From NCBI GenBank assembly GCA_023213315.1, contig JAKCPI010026167.1, forward strand, positions 62,001 through 126,000: DNA of 64,000 nucleotides. Direction: 5' to 3'. The position numbers and the translations under genes are program-made. The number at the start of each line of letters is the position of its first letter. The stretch's first letter is position 1. The notes beneath the pieces were generated by a model. That model did not search any database and was not told where the DNA came from. It was given only the letters and a program-made list of their open reading frames with translations. Positions 10,205-22,670 of this stretch are shown piece by piece. This stretch comes from Euborellia annulipes (taxonomy: Eukaryota; Arthropoda; Insecta; Dermaptera; Anisolabididae).

Positions 10205-10868
10205 TTTTCTTTCTTGAGAGTGGAGAAGTGCCTGTGATTGACGGCGAACAATGGTAGGAGGTGTCAGCAAGGAAGATGTGTTTCTACATCAATGAAACGT
10301 TTCGGTCCAAATGTATTCGACTATCATCAGACATCCGGGAGCTGTCATGTGTGAATATACAATATAAATCATATATCATATCGCCTGCTGAGAATCATAG
10401 TGACGAATGTCTGAAAATTTAATTTTTGGGTTAAGCTCACCAAACTTTGTTAAAACATGTTCTCTTTTGAGTGCCAAAGTCGCGTTTCCATTCTTTGCTA
10501 TTGGTTCTGGCCTATTCATTTGTTGCCCGGATATTTAAATGTATACAAGTATGCTTACCCACATAGCACTGCAACCAAAAAGCGGACATTTAGACGTCGA
10601 AGGGACGATGCTGCAACTTTGGGACATCGCAGAACGTCCCTGCGGCGTCGAAATGTCCGATTTTTGGTTGCAGTGCTATGTGGGTATAAAACTTTCAAAC
10701 GCCTTTTCTGGAATTGTTTTATTTCGGACTTTCGCCACTCAACATTCTCAGCAGGCGATATGTGGATTTGTTAAAAATTTTAAAAATGTGCTATTCGGCC
10801 AATCACAGGGCGTAGAAACCTTTGAAGTAGAGACACCTCTTCCTGTCCGCAACTTCGTGTCATTATTC
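10205..10868. repeat. 660-bp nested foldback element
   Basis: Several inverted pairs are nested in order: CCTGTGATTG (10231) with CCAATCACAGG (10799), GAGGTGTC with GACACCTC, and TATCGCCTGCTGAGAAT (10379) with its perfect complement (10744). The central hairpin has about 56-nt arms at 10558-10684. AATTTTTT at both junctions may be the target duplication. Open frames on both strands of the hairpin are side effects of the palindrome. Confidence 0.65.
10291..10337 (-). ncRNA. degenerate hammerhead-like motif
   Basis: On the minus strand CTGATGA (10324-10330) is followed by 20 nt and GAAACGTT (10296-10303). Stem II is poor (GTC/GAC plus scattered pairs) and stem I is about 4 bp with a mismatch. 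The core residues are kept but folding is doubtful. Confidence 0.25.
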
Positions 10869-11273
10869 GGATCATAATTTTTTTTCGCCTGGGACGGGAC
10901 GCGAACCCTCGATCTTTGACACCAAAAGATATTCTTTTTTTTTTTAATAATTTATTTATTATAAATTACCTAGCTTAGCCTGACGGGGACCACCACTTTA
11001 GATAGGGAAAAGTGGAGAAGAGTGCGATCTACCCACCCTGCTTGGGTACGGGGGAAGAAAGAACAAGAAGAAAATAATTATAAAATACTATTACTAAAAT
11101 CTTATTATTTACGTTCACTCAGCCGAAGAGTCAAGCTTGATTGGTCATTATATTGTTTTAAACATCTTTATTCAGTCTTTGTTTTATTAATAGCTTTTTT
11201 TTGTTAACTATCTTTTGTTAGGTTAAATTAAATTAAATTATTTTTAAGAAAATAATTTAATAAATTAATTAGA

Positions 11274-11395
11274 GCCCCCAAGCCTTGGTGTAGTGGTTAG
11301 AGGGCTGGCCATTCGTACCAAGGGTTGCGGGTTCGCATCCCGTCCCATGCGACAAAAATGTATTTAAATGTATTAAAAAGTAATTTATATAAAAA
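11274..11395 (+). mobile_element. SINE-B head
   Basis: CTTGGTGTAGTGGTTAGAGG (A-box-like) and GGGTTCGCATCCCGT (B-box-like) are followed by GCGACAAAAATGTATTTAAA. This is a forward copy with diverged 3' part. It is not a functional tRNA: there is no acceptor-stem pairing. Confidence 0.6.
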
Positions 11396-12240
11396 TAGAA
11401 AATTTCGGCTAATCATATTTTTGAAAATGAAAACACATAATATACAGGCCGCTCCACAAGTGCCTCATAAGCTCAAGAGTGGAGCGTTGAGCCTAATCAA
11501 CCAAAAAAATATTTTAATAAATTAATCATCTTTGTTTAATACAACTTAAGGTGAAAAGCTAAGATAACACATCCGATGGCTAAGCATTTCGGTTGCCTAA
11601 GCTCAAGGCTACACATAAGGCGTCAACTATTCCAGTATCCAAGATAATAATATTATTTTTATCTTCTCGGCATGTTTGGTCATATAACCTTTAAACGATA
11701 CATATTTATATTAATTAGTAAACGTGATAGTGACAAAAAGGTCTAAATAACAAAACTAAGAAAAAAATATCAAGTAGAAAGAGGTTTCTATTATCTTGAT
11801 CTAATAAAAATTTTACCTAGAGCTGCAAGAAGTTTTGGGTTGTCTGGATTAGACTATCAATAGCTATGAACCGTAAATAATAAATGAATAAATAATAATA
11901 ATAAATAAATGATAAAGGTATGATCAAGAATATTTAAGCGGGGAGTAAACAAGTTGCACTGAAGATAAGCAACGCCCTCGGATACTGGATAAAACATAAC
12001 ATTAACAATGAAAAAAAAATTATTTTGTATTGTTACTAAAGGTTGTAACGTTTGCTTTAATTTGAATTCCTATTACAATTACCTCTGTAATGATTATTGT
12101 GGTATGAAACCAGGAACACGCTTGGAATGTCAGGAAACATTTGCAAATAGTTTCAAACTAATAATTGCTTGTTTATTGTTAAATGCTTGGTTATTAAGAC
12201 TGAAGGAAGAGAAAATTACAAGGAAAAATAAATGCTCTTA

Positions 12241-12871
12241 AGGCGGAATAGGACCGAAGATGTTACGCAGGTTTTTCTCGATAAGAGGGCGTTGTGTGTC
12301 ATAAAAAGTATGCCCAAAAAATCAAGTAATTAAAAAAATTGCCAAGAGATGTCAGAATGGTAGCTAATAATATTTAATGCATTTGGTTAATTTTCATTGA
12401 TCTTATAACAATAAATACTTTATAAATGTTATTTATAATATATTATGTATCTTTTATAAAAGCATAAAAATATATAAATATAGGCCAGATATAAGCTATT
12501 AGGGGGTCAGCTGTTAGACTAGCTTGCCATCTATTGCAAGAATGCTGAACTAATTTGACAGTTGAATTTTAAATAAATCATCTAAGCTTATTTTAAAAAT
12601 TTCTTAATTAATATGTGATTAATAATAACAATAAATTCATTTTTAAATTTAAAAAAAAATTAAAGATTATTGGGACAGAAGGTTTTCTATATTGGCTTGA
12701 TAACAAAAAAAATTAATTTCCTTAATCTTTTTATAAGTCATTAAAAAAATTATCGATGTCCCAATAATCTCTTATGAGTTTAATTCATTAAAAAAAAACC
12801 GCATTGAAAAATTTCTTATAATAGTCTAGTTTTTTTTTAAAGTACGTTTAGACGTCGCTCCTGAACCCCCT
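12241..12871 (+). mobile_element. family Z element (TA-flanked, about 630 bp)
   Basis: It ends in TCGCTCCTGAACCCCCTT, the complement of the left-end consensus AAGGGGG...GGAGCGA seen at 56201. The body shares GTATGCCCAAAAAATCAAG, CAGAATGGTAGCTAATA and AGATTATTGGGACAGA with copies at 18221, 41953 and 56201. It is non-coding; its left end is diverged. Confidence 0.75.
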
Positions 12872-13611
12872 TAAAAAATGGAAGCGAGAATAGCCAAAAT
12901 TGGAGGCGGCGAATATTTAAATTGACAAATGACATACTTTTTTATTTTAAATAATTATTTTAAATAACAATTCTAAAAAGAAACGATTTCTGGAATCTCC
13001 TTTCACTAGATAAGTATATTGAAATTTTTATTTATGATCTCTGATTAGAAATAACATTAATAATTCATCACAATATATTGAATATATAAAAACAGGTTAT
13101 GGCCCTAAAATTAACAGTTAAACAGCTTCTTAAAGAAAAAAAAAAGAAAATCTGTTTGATGATTTGAGTCAATAATCAATGATCCGGTTCAATTAACACA
13201 AAATTTAAAAATTAAAAGAGAACATAATTTTTTTTTTTGTTTGTCATTAATGTTTCCATTTTGTTCAAAGGATTTTATTCGCTATTAAAAATGATTTATG
13301 TCAGGCACATATTGGGAAAATTTTTCGGCTCACTGTATTCTTTAAGATAAAGAAACATTATCTTGTGAGCTTTTATTTTTCAAATACTTATTATTATTTT
13401 ATTAATTATTTTTTGTGAAACTTAAGCTTGTGCAAATTTTGTATGTTTAGAGAGAAAAAAAAATTAATTCCTTGCTAAAAATTCAATTATATTTTTATAA
13501 TAAAATTCATCTTTCTCTCCTGGAGGTATATGGACTAAAAGAAAAAAAAATCAATATAGAGAGATGAGAAATAAATTAAAATTAAAAATAAATAGCCTCT
13601 CAGAGAGGCAG

Positions 13612-13866
13612 AGCGAGGGGGTGCAAAGGGGGGTCTTCAGGCCTCGGGCGCTACTCACAAAGGGGCGCTAAATGGTCCGCAAAACAAAAAATTGCTGGAT
13701 AATTTTTATTTTTATTATAATTGATTTCCGGAAAATATATTTTAAATTTAGTGTAATATAATAATTTTGGATATTTTACATATAATATATGGTTTTCGAA
13801 TGTGGGGGGGGGGGGGGCGCTAAAAAGGTATTGTACCCCGAGCGCAAGTTAAGCTCGCTACGCCAC
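13612..13866. mobile_element. probable MITE with G-rich ends
   Basis: GAGCGAGGGGGTGCAAAGGG at the left and CTCGCTACGCCACTGG at the right enclose paired GGGCGCTA motifs. The CGCTACGCCACTG end resembles the MITEs at 43415 and 44544. The boundaries are approximate. Confidence 0.5.
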
Positions 13867-14782
13867 TGGCCTCTCTTACGATTTGAGATGAACTCTAAAG
13901 AGGATATGAGACGAGAAATTGGGAGAATTTTATAAAATCGTCAAATACAATTTTTATTTATTTGCTTTTAGGGTTAGCATCAGCTTCTAGGCTATCTTGC
14001 ACCATTTTTTTATAATAAACTAATATAAAACCTTTGTTACAAGAAAATAATATGAATATTATTAGTATAAGAAAGTCAAATGCAATCCCGAAAGAGATTA
14101 AATAAATTATAGATGCCTGCTTTTTACATTACCCAAATAAAAAATTTCCTATTATGATAATTTCATAAAGATAAATAGTTTATTTCTCTGGGAAAAGTTC
14201 GTGAGATACAATCCCTTTTTATAAGATCTACTATCTATCTCTTCATTAAACAAAATTACAAGATATAATCAGACAAGTGCCCAAAGGGTTATAAAGGGTT
14301 GAGAAAAAAATTTTAATTTGTCTCACAAGAAGCCTTCTTTTGAATAATTTATTACCTAGTATTTTTAAATTTGAATTTTGTTTCGAGAGAAAGTAAAATT
14401 AAATTCACCTCAAAACATAATAATATTACATTTAGTATTCGCAAAATCATCATACTAGCTATAATATGTTTAAAAGAAGTTTTTCGAGTTTGTTTTATCA
14501 TTCAAATATTTACCCAAATATTATCTTAGCCTTGTTTTTATCTTATTGAAAAATATTTTGTACTAAAAGGAGAAATATTTAAATAAACTTATTCTAAAAA
14601 AAAAAAAAAAAAAACTTAATATTTCAACCAAAAAGTATTTATTTACCCCAGAAATTAAATGCTTAGCCAATTTCACTTTGAGGAGGGTCTAAAAGTTTAT
14701 TTAGTTGATTTTTATATATTCCACTACCGTATCCTCTTTTAAATCTCGAATCTATGCCTGTTTAAATTTTGTTTTTTTCCTT

Positions 14783-15438
14783 TTACTTTCTCTTAGCTCT
14801 ATATATATGTTAATATATAGAGAGAGAGAAAGTATTGGATTCATGTCCAAAATTCGATGTCGAGATTTTGATGGATATACACGTTTAGAAGTCCCGTGAA
14901 TCTAAAAAAGTGGTTTGGTTTGTGTTGCACAGCACACAACTTTCTCTTACCAATGGTAATCGCAAGTGGTGTTCTGTGCTTGTAACACCAGATTTTTTTG
15001 TGTCGACATATATTTAGTTTCCGCCGATATTTTAGATAAAAATTAATTGAGTTTTGAATTTTGATCAAAATCGTTGAAGAGAATTTTGAGAAAATCGAAA
15101 AAAACTGAAATAGTACATCAGTAAAGTATTAATATTTTTTGACCGATTTTGTTTAAAAGCTTATTTTCACGTCCTAGGAGGGTGCTTAATTTAAATATAA
15201 AATTTCAACCTCCTAGCTCAATTTCTTCATGCTTTAAATTGAACCCAGACACACCCACAACAGACAGACAGACAGACCATGTCGTGAAAATCACTTTTTT
15301 GATTCAAGGGACCTCAAAACGTGTATATCCATAAAAAAAGAATTTTTGACATGAATTCAATACTTTCTCTCTATATACTGTATATGTATATTAACATACA
15401 GTATAGGCCTACATATAGGTAAGAGAAAGTAAAATGGG
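14783..15438. mobile_element. mosaic of two family X copies
   Basis: A forward start (14783-14920, ACTTTCTCTTAGC hairpin) is fused to a reversed copy (14921-15438) that begins with the CACACAACTTTCTCTTACC hairpin and ends AGAGAAAGTAAAA. The fusion could be recombination between opposite copies. The end hairpin is extended by an ACAGTATAGGCCTACA stretch. Confidence 0.65.
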
Positions 15439-15589
15439 GGAATGAGCAATTATCAGGGTGAGGGAAGGGCTAAATTATTATTATTTGAACTTTTGATTCA
15501 TAATAAGACCCTTGAGTACACTGTTAAAAATTTTCGAGCCAGTTCATACACGTATAGGAAGTCTGTTCACAAACTGTTTATGAATATTC

Positions 15590-15780
15590 ATTTTGGGTAT
15601 ATGAGAAAGGTCATATACCAAAAATGAATTTCCAAACCCAGATATGAAATTTTCATATTCGGGTATATGAAAAAATTCATTTTCGGGTATGTGAATAAAT
15701 TCATTTTTGGTATATGAAATTTAAATTACGGGTATATGAATAAATTCATTTTTGGTATATGAAATTTAAATTACGGGTTT
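15590..15780 (+). repeat. short tandem repeats, about 56-bp unit
   Basis: Repeats of GGTATATGAATAAATTCATT and TTTGGTATATGAAATTTAAA occur three to four times with decay. It lies inside a larger AT-rich repeat starting near TACACTGTTAAAAATTTTC (15518). Confidence 0.55.
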
Positions 15781-15830
15781 ATGAGAAATAATATACTTTT
15801 TTGTGAAAAATGAAAGTAGAACTTTTAATT

Positions 15831-15931
15831 ATAGACCACATATTTGTATTAAATATTTATTAAAAATATATAAATACTGTACAAATATATATATTTTTAA
15901 TAAATATTTAATACAAATATGTGGTCTATAA
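15831..15931. repeat. near-perfect AT hairpin
   Basis: Arms starting TATAGACCACATATTTGTA fold back around a centre near 15880. The same arm sequence borders the foldback at 31073-31272, and the following AATTCTCCTAATAATAATA is also shared, so this is a member lacking the ribozyme-like centre. Confidence 0.65.
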
Positions 15932-16906
15932 TAAAATTCTCCTAATAATAATATTTCAAACCAAAAGCTTAATAAACAAAAATTAAAGTCCTTACGAGTT
16001 TATACTTTTGAGGGAAAGTGAGTGGTCTAGGTGAAATAATAGTTTTTTTATTTATTTTATTTTTATTTATTAAAAAAAATTATATTATATTAAAATATAC
16101 AATTTTACTAAATAATAAAAAAATTAAAGTATTAAAATAATAAATTTGTATCAAAAAATAAATTTTTATACATTTCCAAGTAAATTAAAACAAATACAAT
16201 CATTTTAATAATTTAATACAAAAAATATGTCGATTTTCATCTTCTTTGAGAAGTAATAAAGAGTTACATTTCCATTGCAGTTGATTGGAGTTTATTCCCT
16301 GGTTGGAGCTAACCTCACCTGAAAAATGACAAACAATAATTGATTTGAAATTGAGAAAAAAAATTTCAATGAAAAAATTCAAATTCAATACTTACGATTT
16401 TGTTAGTAAAATGTTCCTATTTCAATATATTGATTAAATATTTATATTTCATTTTAAATAATAATACACGTTCAATTATCTATGCGTTAAATCAGCTACT
16501 TCAAAAACAGAATTTGGTCCACTGGTGCCAACCTAACCAATTTCTTGTATATTTTAAAATTAATTATTTTGGTGAAATTGTTAATTTTAATTTTAATTTC
16601 TATAGCTATTTAGTTGAATTACTTTATAAAAATTATTTAATTGGTATGACTTCATAAGTATTTAAATAGTTTAGAGCGCGAATTTCAAACCAGAATTTAA
16701 TAATATAGATTTTGGAAATGAATTTTAAAAGAATAATTTCAAGTTTCCTTAAAATAATTATAAAATAATATTAATAAAAATTCCTTGAGGTAGTCGAGTT
16801 ATTTGAGAACGTTTAGACCAGTGATTCTCAACTTGTCGCGGTACACTTTTAACGATTTCAAATTTGGCGGCTTACAAAGAAAAAGATAAGTTTAAAAGTT
16901 GGTAAT

Positions 16907-17120
16907 TTGTTCATAAACTTTTATATTAATTTTAATTCACATCCTGGGTGTATTAAAATTAAACTACGAAAGTATGTGAAAAAGAAGGAAAATTCATATT
17001 TTTTAAAGCGATACTTATTCATATACTTGTATATTAATTTTAACTCATATCCTAGGTCTATTAAAATTAAACCACCAAAGTTTATGAGATATGAATGAAA
17101 ATTCATATTTTTTTTACAGT
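16907..17120 (+). repeat. two direct copies of an about 115-bp AT-rich unit
   Basis: TATTAATTTTAATTCACATCC...AAAATTCATATTTTTTAAAG recurs as TATTAATTTTAACTCATATCC...AAAATTCATATTTTTTTTAC, ending at ACAGTGTAG. This may be a TA-type element. Open frames here are not genes. Confidence 0.45.
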
Positions 17121-17404
17121 GTAGAACACTTCTTTAATTAGCTGAAATCAAATAAATTAGACAATTTTGCTAATAGAATACCATAAGCATGGAAGAGAAA
17201 GTTCTAATCCTAAAATATAATTAAATAAAGAGATAGAATAATGCAACAAAAGCAATCAATCAATTACTTTTTATCTGTCTCCCTCGTAAAATTCTCTTTA
17301 TTCTTCTTTTTTTAGCGTTTCTTTTTAATTAAATTAATATTTGAGATAACTTTTTAGCGTTTGAGGTATGAAAGCACTTAAATGTTCTCTTATTATATTT
17401 ACAC

Positions 17405-17795
17405 CCCCGTAGCCTACAGGTTAAATGTTGACAAATGTCAATATTGATAATCTAAAAGCCAAGAGAAGTGAGTTGGACCCTAGGCAGTTCGATGAATTTA
17501 TTTTGGATATCAAATAGTATAAATACCTCACCAGGACGGTGGAAATAGGATGAAAAGGAGATGGGTCTTTTCAGCCCGATTAAAATATATAACTAATTTA
17601 TTTCATTCAAAGATCTCAGCAGGGTTTAATAAAATAAATATAATAATTATTTATATATTTTATTCGGACTGAAATAAATAAATATGCCTGAATCCCAATA
17701 TACTCTATATCGTAATTAATATAAGTATCGTTTAAAGTCTAAACAGCCTAAGATGCCGAAAAGACAAAAAAAAGTGGATTAGGATAGATTATTAA
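17405..17795 (+). mobile_element. decayed SINE-A copies
   Basis: TGGACCCTAGGCAGTTCGATG, TTGGATATCAAATAGTATAAA and a second 3' part (ATGCCTGAATCCCAATAT, GCCTAAGATGCCGAAAAGAC) match SINE-A at low identity. Confidence 0.45.
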
Positions 17796-18220
17796 AAGAA
17801 AGTAATCAAGCAACCAGAACGGGTTGAAACAACTTAAAAAAAAAATGCTTATCTGAGATTTAATTTTTTTCAACGTTTTGTTCTAATAATTATGCGTTAT
17901 TATTTATATTTCCAAATGAATTAGAGAAAATCTTATTTGATTTTGAATCTAGAGTAAATTCAAAGACCAATCACTATTATTAAAAAAAAAAAAAAAATAG
18001 GTTTTTATTAACTAACATTATTAAAGGAATTTTACAAGTAATTATTTACTGAAAAAATCATCCAATTTTAAATTAAATTTAAGACTTTAAATTCACAAAA
18101 AAATGTTTATTGTTGGCTAGCGTGAGAAAAAAAACCTTTAAAGAAGTGTTCCCAATAAATACAGTAGTAATAATGTAGTTGTATACAAAATATCAAGGTT
18201 GAAATTGGACATTTAAGATA

Positions 18221-18720
18221 AGGGGGTTCGGGAGGCAAAGCTGTTCGCATGTTTTTGCCGATAAGATGGCGTTAGGGGTCTTAAAAAGTTAGCCAAAAGT
18301 GGCAAATTTGCCAACCAATGGGCAGGATGGTAGGGCTATATTTAATCTCATGTATTTGTTTAATTTTCGTTGATCTTTTAATAATGAATAATTTATAAAT
18401 ATTATGATATATTATAAATCATTCATAACAGCATAAAAGGCCGTAAGATAACCAGTCCAGCCACCTATTGGCAGAATGTTCAACTATTTTTACGATTTTT
18501 TTTAATTACGAATCATCTAAGCTTTCTTTCAATTTTTCTTAAGTAATATGTGATTAATAATAATAATAAATTCATTTTTAAATTTAAAAAAAATTTAAAA
18601 TTATTGTAACAGTTTGTTTTTTTACTTTCTCTCACCCTATAAGCATTATATGAAATATATAGAGAGAAAGTATTGGATTCATGTCAAAAATTCGATGTCG
18701 AGATTTTGATGGATCTTCAG
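18221..18720 (+). mobile_element. truncated family Z joined to truncated family X
   Basis: Z starts AGGGGGTTCGGGAGG at 18221 and runs to about 18610. Then the X start (ACTTTCTCTCACC hairpin, GGATTCATGTCAAAAATTCG) runs to about 18720. Poly-A and a C run (18871-18891) follow, and further X debris lies at 18940-19040. Confidence 0.6.
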
Positions 18721-19164
18721 TTTTTTTTGAGGGGCCTCTTTGTTTTTTTTTAAAAAATTATTTTTCTAATTTTTTTTAAGTCATTAAAAAAATTTTACCT
18801 TTTTTAAATCATCCCTTTTTAAATTTATTTTATTAAAAAAAAAAAAAAAAAAAACCCTTAATTTTTAACGCCCCCCCCCCCCCCCCCCCCCTTATAACGG
18901 GTTATTTTCCAAAATCAGCTCTAATTTTCATAAAAATTCATAAATTATTTTTTAGGCGTTCTTTAAGTATTTCAAAGTTGTGTGATGCTCTGTAACACCA
19001 GATTTTTTGTGTTTTTTTTGTGATATATATTTAGGTACCTAGAGTCCCAAAATTTATTGAACTTCTCTTTACTCTATTTTTTAAACCTTTTTTTGGCTAC
19101 AGAGGCCATTTAAAAGTTATGAATTATTATTCATATAATTTTAAATACAGTAATATCGATGGCT

Positions 19165-19346
19165 ACTGGGGGACGTTCCACACGCTGATTGATTGGAGTC
19201 ATCAAACATCGCTTAACCGCAACGATTGTGGTGCTTTTCTCCGTTGCCAGGCTCCTAGGTCATTTTACTCTTGTGTTTTATAAGAGAATAGAAATGGTGG
19301 CAATGGCAACCCCGAGAATTCAGAGTGTGGAACGTCTCCTCGATAA
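19165..19346. mobile_element. MITE with GGACGTTCCACAC termini
   Basis: GGGACGTTCCACACGCTGA at the left pairs with TCAGAGTGTGGAACGTCTCC at the right. It contains a diverged X body piece (TTTTACTCTTGTG...GGTGGCAATGGCAAC). Confidence 0.5.
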
Positions 19347-20449
19347 TAAATAAATATAGATGCATACAATTAACCCTTAACGGCCTCAGCAGCCGAGGGG
19401 CCAAATTAAAAAATGCAATGACAATAATATAAATAAAAGGGGAAAACAAGTTTTTTTTAACGGTTTAAGACACCTATAAAGTCAAATATAATTAGCCCAC
19501 TATTGGTATTAACTGAAAATAATGTGAGTAGGCCTAAGCATTAAATACCGACAAGGGTTAGAGTATACGTATGTATAAGTTATATAGAAAGGGGAGAAGC
19601 TAATTTAATTTGATTGTCATTTGAATAATCCTGATTAATTTTACGTTCATAAATAATGAGATTGGTAGAAAAAAAAATTTCAATTCTTTGTGAAATAATT
19701 ATTTCCTAGTGGTTATTGACAGCTTTTATTTACGTGTCGTATAAGCCTATATATCAAGGTCTATGATAATTAATGCATGGAATTTATTATTGAAGTAATG
19801 GAAATATTGAATTGCCGCGTTCAAAAATAATTCAGATGACATTTTAATTGCTATTTGAGTTTATAATAATCAACTATTAGCGTTAATTGAAATTAGTTTC
19901 GCGATTTTCTCATATTATCAGCAGGCTATATAATTATTATAATTGATATGCTAATTTAGTAATGTTAACTTACAAATTATTATATTTTATATGTCAAATT
20001 AATATGTAAGATTAAATTATTTATATATTTATCCGCGTTCAAAATGTAAGCTACCTATGACCACCTATGAATGAAACAAGTGAATATTAGTGATAAGCCC
20101 AACTGTCTAAAATACATGTCTACTAAATTATAATATTATTTGAGAAAAAAATGAGAGAGAAAGAAGTCGATTGAAGGGAGGGAAGAGCAGAGAGAGTCAA
20201 ACTTCTACTGCATTATTTTCGTCATTTTAAAATCATTAAAATTTAATTGGCTTCTCGCTGCAATTCTTTTTGATTAGTGAGAATATTTAATATGCAATTT
20301 TTGATATTTATTGGACTATTATTTTATTAGTCCAGATTTAATAACAAAACTCTTAAGAAAAAGCAAAGTTAAGAGACAATTTCTTTTGAATTGAACATGG
20401 GCGTAGCTTGCTCTAGATGGATCCTGTGTCAAATTTTATTGGGGGGAGG

Positions 20450-20640
20450 GGAAGAGCGGATCCAGAGAAGTTTCTCGCCCCCCCCCCCCGGGTAATATGG
20501 TGTGACTGATCGCACAGCAAACAATTTTTTCTTTCTTTCGCTAATTCAAAAGTAATGCTGTACTTGTTTACCAGAATATATATACAAATCAAATTTTTAA
20601 GTATTAATTTTTAAACCAATGTCAAAAAAAACCATGAAAA
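20450..20640 (+). mobile_element. family Y MITE, truncated
   Basis: GAGCGGATCCAGAGAAGTTTC, a C run, TGGTGTGACTGATCGCACAGC and CTGTACTTGTTTACCAGAATA match the copies at 38112 and 63276. The right end is missing. Confidence 0.6.
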
Positions 20641-22007
20641 GCCTAGATTTTTTTTTTCATTAAGAGCAGATTTCAAATTAAAATCACCTCCTGGGTTCTA
20701 GTAGAGAGGTATAAATGACACCTCTCTAGTTAAGTTAAGAGTTCAAGCAATTCTAAATTAAATATATTGCCGCCAATTAATTTAGAAAAATAGGACCGAG
20801 GTCTAGAGGATCATACAGTATTAAAAAAATCTTTTCACTCTGCCTCTCCTTTTTAAAGTAGAAATTTTTGTTCATTATGGTAATAAAACAATAATGTCAA
20901 AAGTGCACATTAAATATTACACTTTTCACTAATACTAATTATTAGAATTTTGAAACTTTATATGGATGCTCAAATCAGATAAAAGTTTGAATATTTTCAA
21001 CCTCTTAAAGCGGAAGGCTTATTCTAAATAGAATTTTTTACATAAAATTTAATATAGTACTTACTATACATACACACAGTAGTTCTTTTTTCCCTTCTGA
21101 ACTTTCTTTCAAAACAGATTTTCAATTTTTTCAATTTTCCTTTTTATTTAATTTAGCTTTTCAAAGGCACAAACTTCAAAGAGACAGAAGAAAGCTTATC
21201 AATAATTTTTTTTTATTCTGATGAATATTTTCTTTTATTTTTATCGTAAGAGACAAACATAAGAACTAGACAATGAGTGAACGCTCGCGGCAAGGTACAG
21301 TAATAGAAAAAAAGTATAGAAATAAAAACAGAAATTTAGAGCAAAAGAAAGTGAATTTAATAATGGCCTTAGGTGTAGTGGATATTTCGAAAAAAAAAAA
21401 ACACTAAAGATGCTCACTTTCGCTCCACACAATGCCTTTCGGTAGAGTAAAGAATTGAACATATTCGAGTATTGTATGTTTTCAGGGAAAAAAAATACTG
21501 AAGCCCTCCCACAATATAGCTACGTAGCTCGTCACAAAATGTGAGCCCCGGAGTGATCCCTTTTTATTTAAAATAATTATTTTAAATAAATGTATTATTC
21601 AGAAGACGGTAAAAGCTGAAGATTGCTTTTTTTCCAAGTCTTTTTGGCATAGACGGCCATTTAGACTCCTTTCATTTTAATAAAATCAATTGATTGTAAA
21701 TAAACTCCCTAGAACAAAAATTGCTTTCGAACAAAAAAAAATAGATTTCAAATTCACATGATCCAGGTCTTTTTAAAGGTTATTTTAATCAGATAAAATA
21801 ACTTTTTTCTTTTTAACTTAAAAATATTCCTATTGAGGTTTTAGAGAAACAAGTATTCTAATAACCAAAGTCTACACAATTATTCCAAGATTTTCTATTT
21901 TAAACAGAGGTACGTGAATAGAGCCTCCTATCAATATAATATTTTCTATTTCTGGCTTTTAAGAGTGAAACCAATTTTAAAGAGGCATGATGAAAATTTG
22001 CGATCTA
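20641..22007. other. AT-rich intron stretch
   Basis: It has no supportable gene. A SINE-B remnant (TTTTTGGCATAGACGGCCATTTAGACTCC) is at about 21640-21675. The minus-strand open frame at 21241-21462 has no recognisable domain. Confidence 0.4.
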
Positions 22008-22410
22008 TTAAGGTACGGGTCTCGAAAAGCCGTTAGAACACGATTGACTACTGAGTTACTCGAGGCGGCAAGAGATAGCATTAGTTTTTCCCATAGGGAT
22101 ACAAGGGATTTATTCCATTTCATTTTAAAGTTACCGGCTAATTAATTAAGGGAAGAAAATTAATTATTTTTTAACACAACGATTACTAATTTAATTGTCT
22201 ATAAGATATAGAGCGGATTTTTTAAAAATATCTTTTATTTAATGCGATTAATCTAAAAAAAAAGTTATTTTTTCGAAAATCAAAAAAAGGGCTTCTATAA
22301 CTTGTAGATATTTTAAATAGCTTTAATTTTAAAAAAATTTGAGGTCGATAGCTTTAAAATTGTGGCCGCTGGAATCTCCCAAAATTAGCACCCCGAGACG
22401 CGCACCTTAA
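22008..22410 (+). mobile_element. family W element, TTAA-flanked
   Basis: TTAA flanks GGTACGGGTCTCG...CGAGACGCGCACC. The length is about 395 bp and it is non-coding. Two further copies at 27969 and 50759 are also flanked by TTAA. A TTAA target is typical of piggyBac-type elements, though the termini are not the usual CCC-type. Confidence 0.75.
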
Positions 22411-22444
22411 ATTCAAATAGCCAAGTGGATTTTTGTGGTCTAGG

Positions 22445-22606
22445 CCAGTGCTTCTTAAACTTTTTGAAGTCACGGGCCCCTTGAAATCCAAGTCAATATC
22501 TCAAGGCAAATTATATATAATCCAACCAAAACAAAAAACTTTAATGTTAATTTTCTCAAAACTCGGTAGATGGCGCTTGACACACTGATGCATAACAGGG
22601 TGCATT
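22445..22606. mobile_element. chimeric MITE remnant
   Basis: The left end CCAGTGCTTCTTAAACTTTTT resembles a hAT MITE end. The right part GGCGCTTGACACACTGATGC...AACAGGGT matches the terminus of the element at 40991-41220. Confidence 0.45.
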
Positions 22607-22670
22607 TATTCCTTAACAAAATTTATATATTTTTCTATTGGGATAATTTTTTTTATTTATTTATTTTCAG

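Larger units (their letters stand above)
10132..10925 (-). mobile_element. SINE-B split by a foldback element
   Basis: The left piece 10132-10203 (GGTCTTTTTCGGCATCTGAGG) and right piece 10878-10925 (TCGCCTGGGACGGGACGCGAACC) together make one reversed SINE-B. The 660 bp between them form a foldback, so the foldback inserted into the SINE. Confidence 0.65.
5194..22670 (+). other. 17.5-kb intron of Osiris gene 1
   Basis: It is bounded by GTAAGC and TTATTTTCAG. It is filled with MITEs, SINEs, family X copies and foldbacks listed separately. Between these, 7660-8320, 9600-10130, 11400-12000, 12880-13590, 13890-14780, 15940-16900, 17130-17400, 17800-18215 and 19350-20440 are AT-rich with no supportable gene. 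Confidence 0.6.

Noticed and set aside
10457..10877. 105- and 112-codon frames
   Set aside because: They lie in the arms of a palindrome, which keeps frames open on both arms.
11278..11350. tRNA gene
   Set aside because: A and B boxes are present, but there is no acceptor-stem pairing and the sequence continues as SINE-B.
12008..12241. 77-codon open frame with six cysteines
   Set aside because: AT-driven composition, no recognisable family, no promoter or splice context, and it runs into a family Z element.
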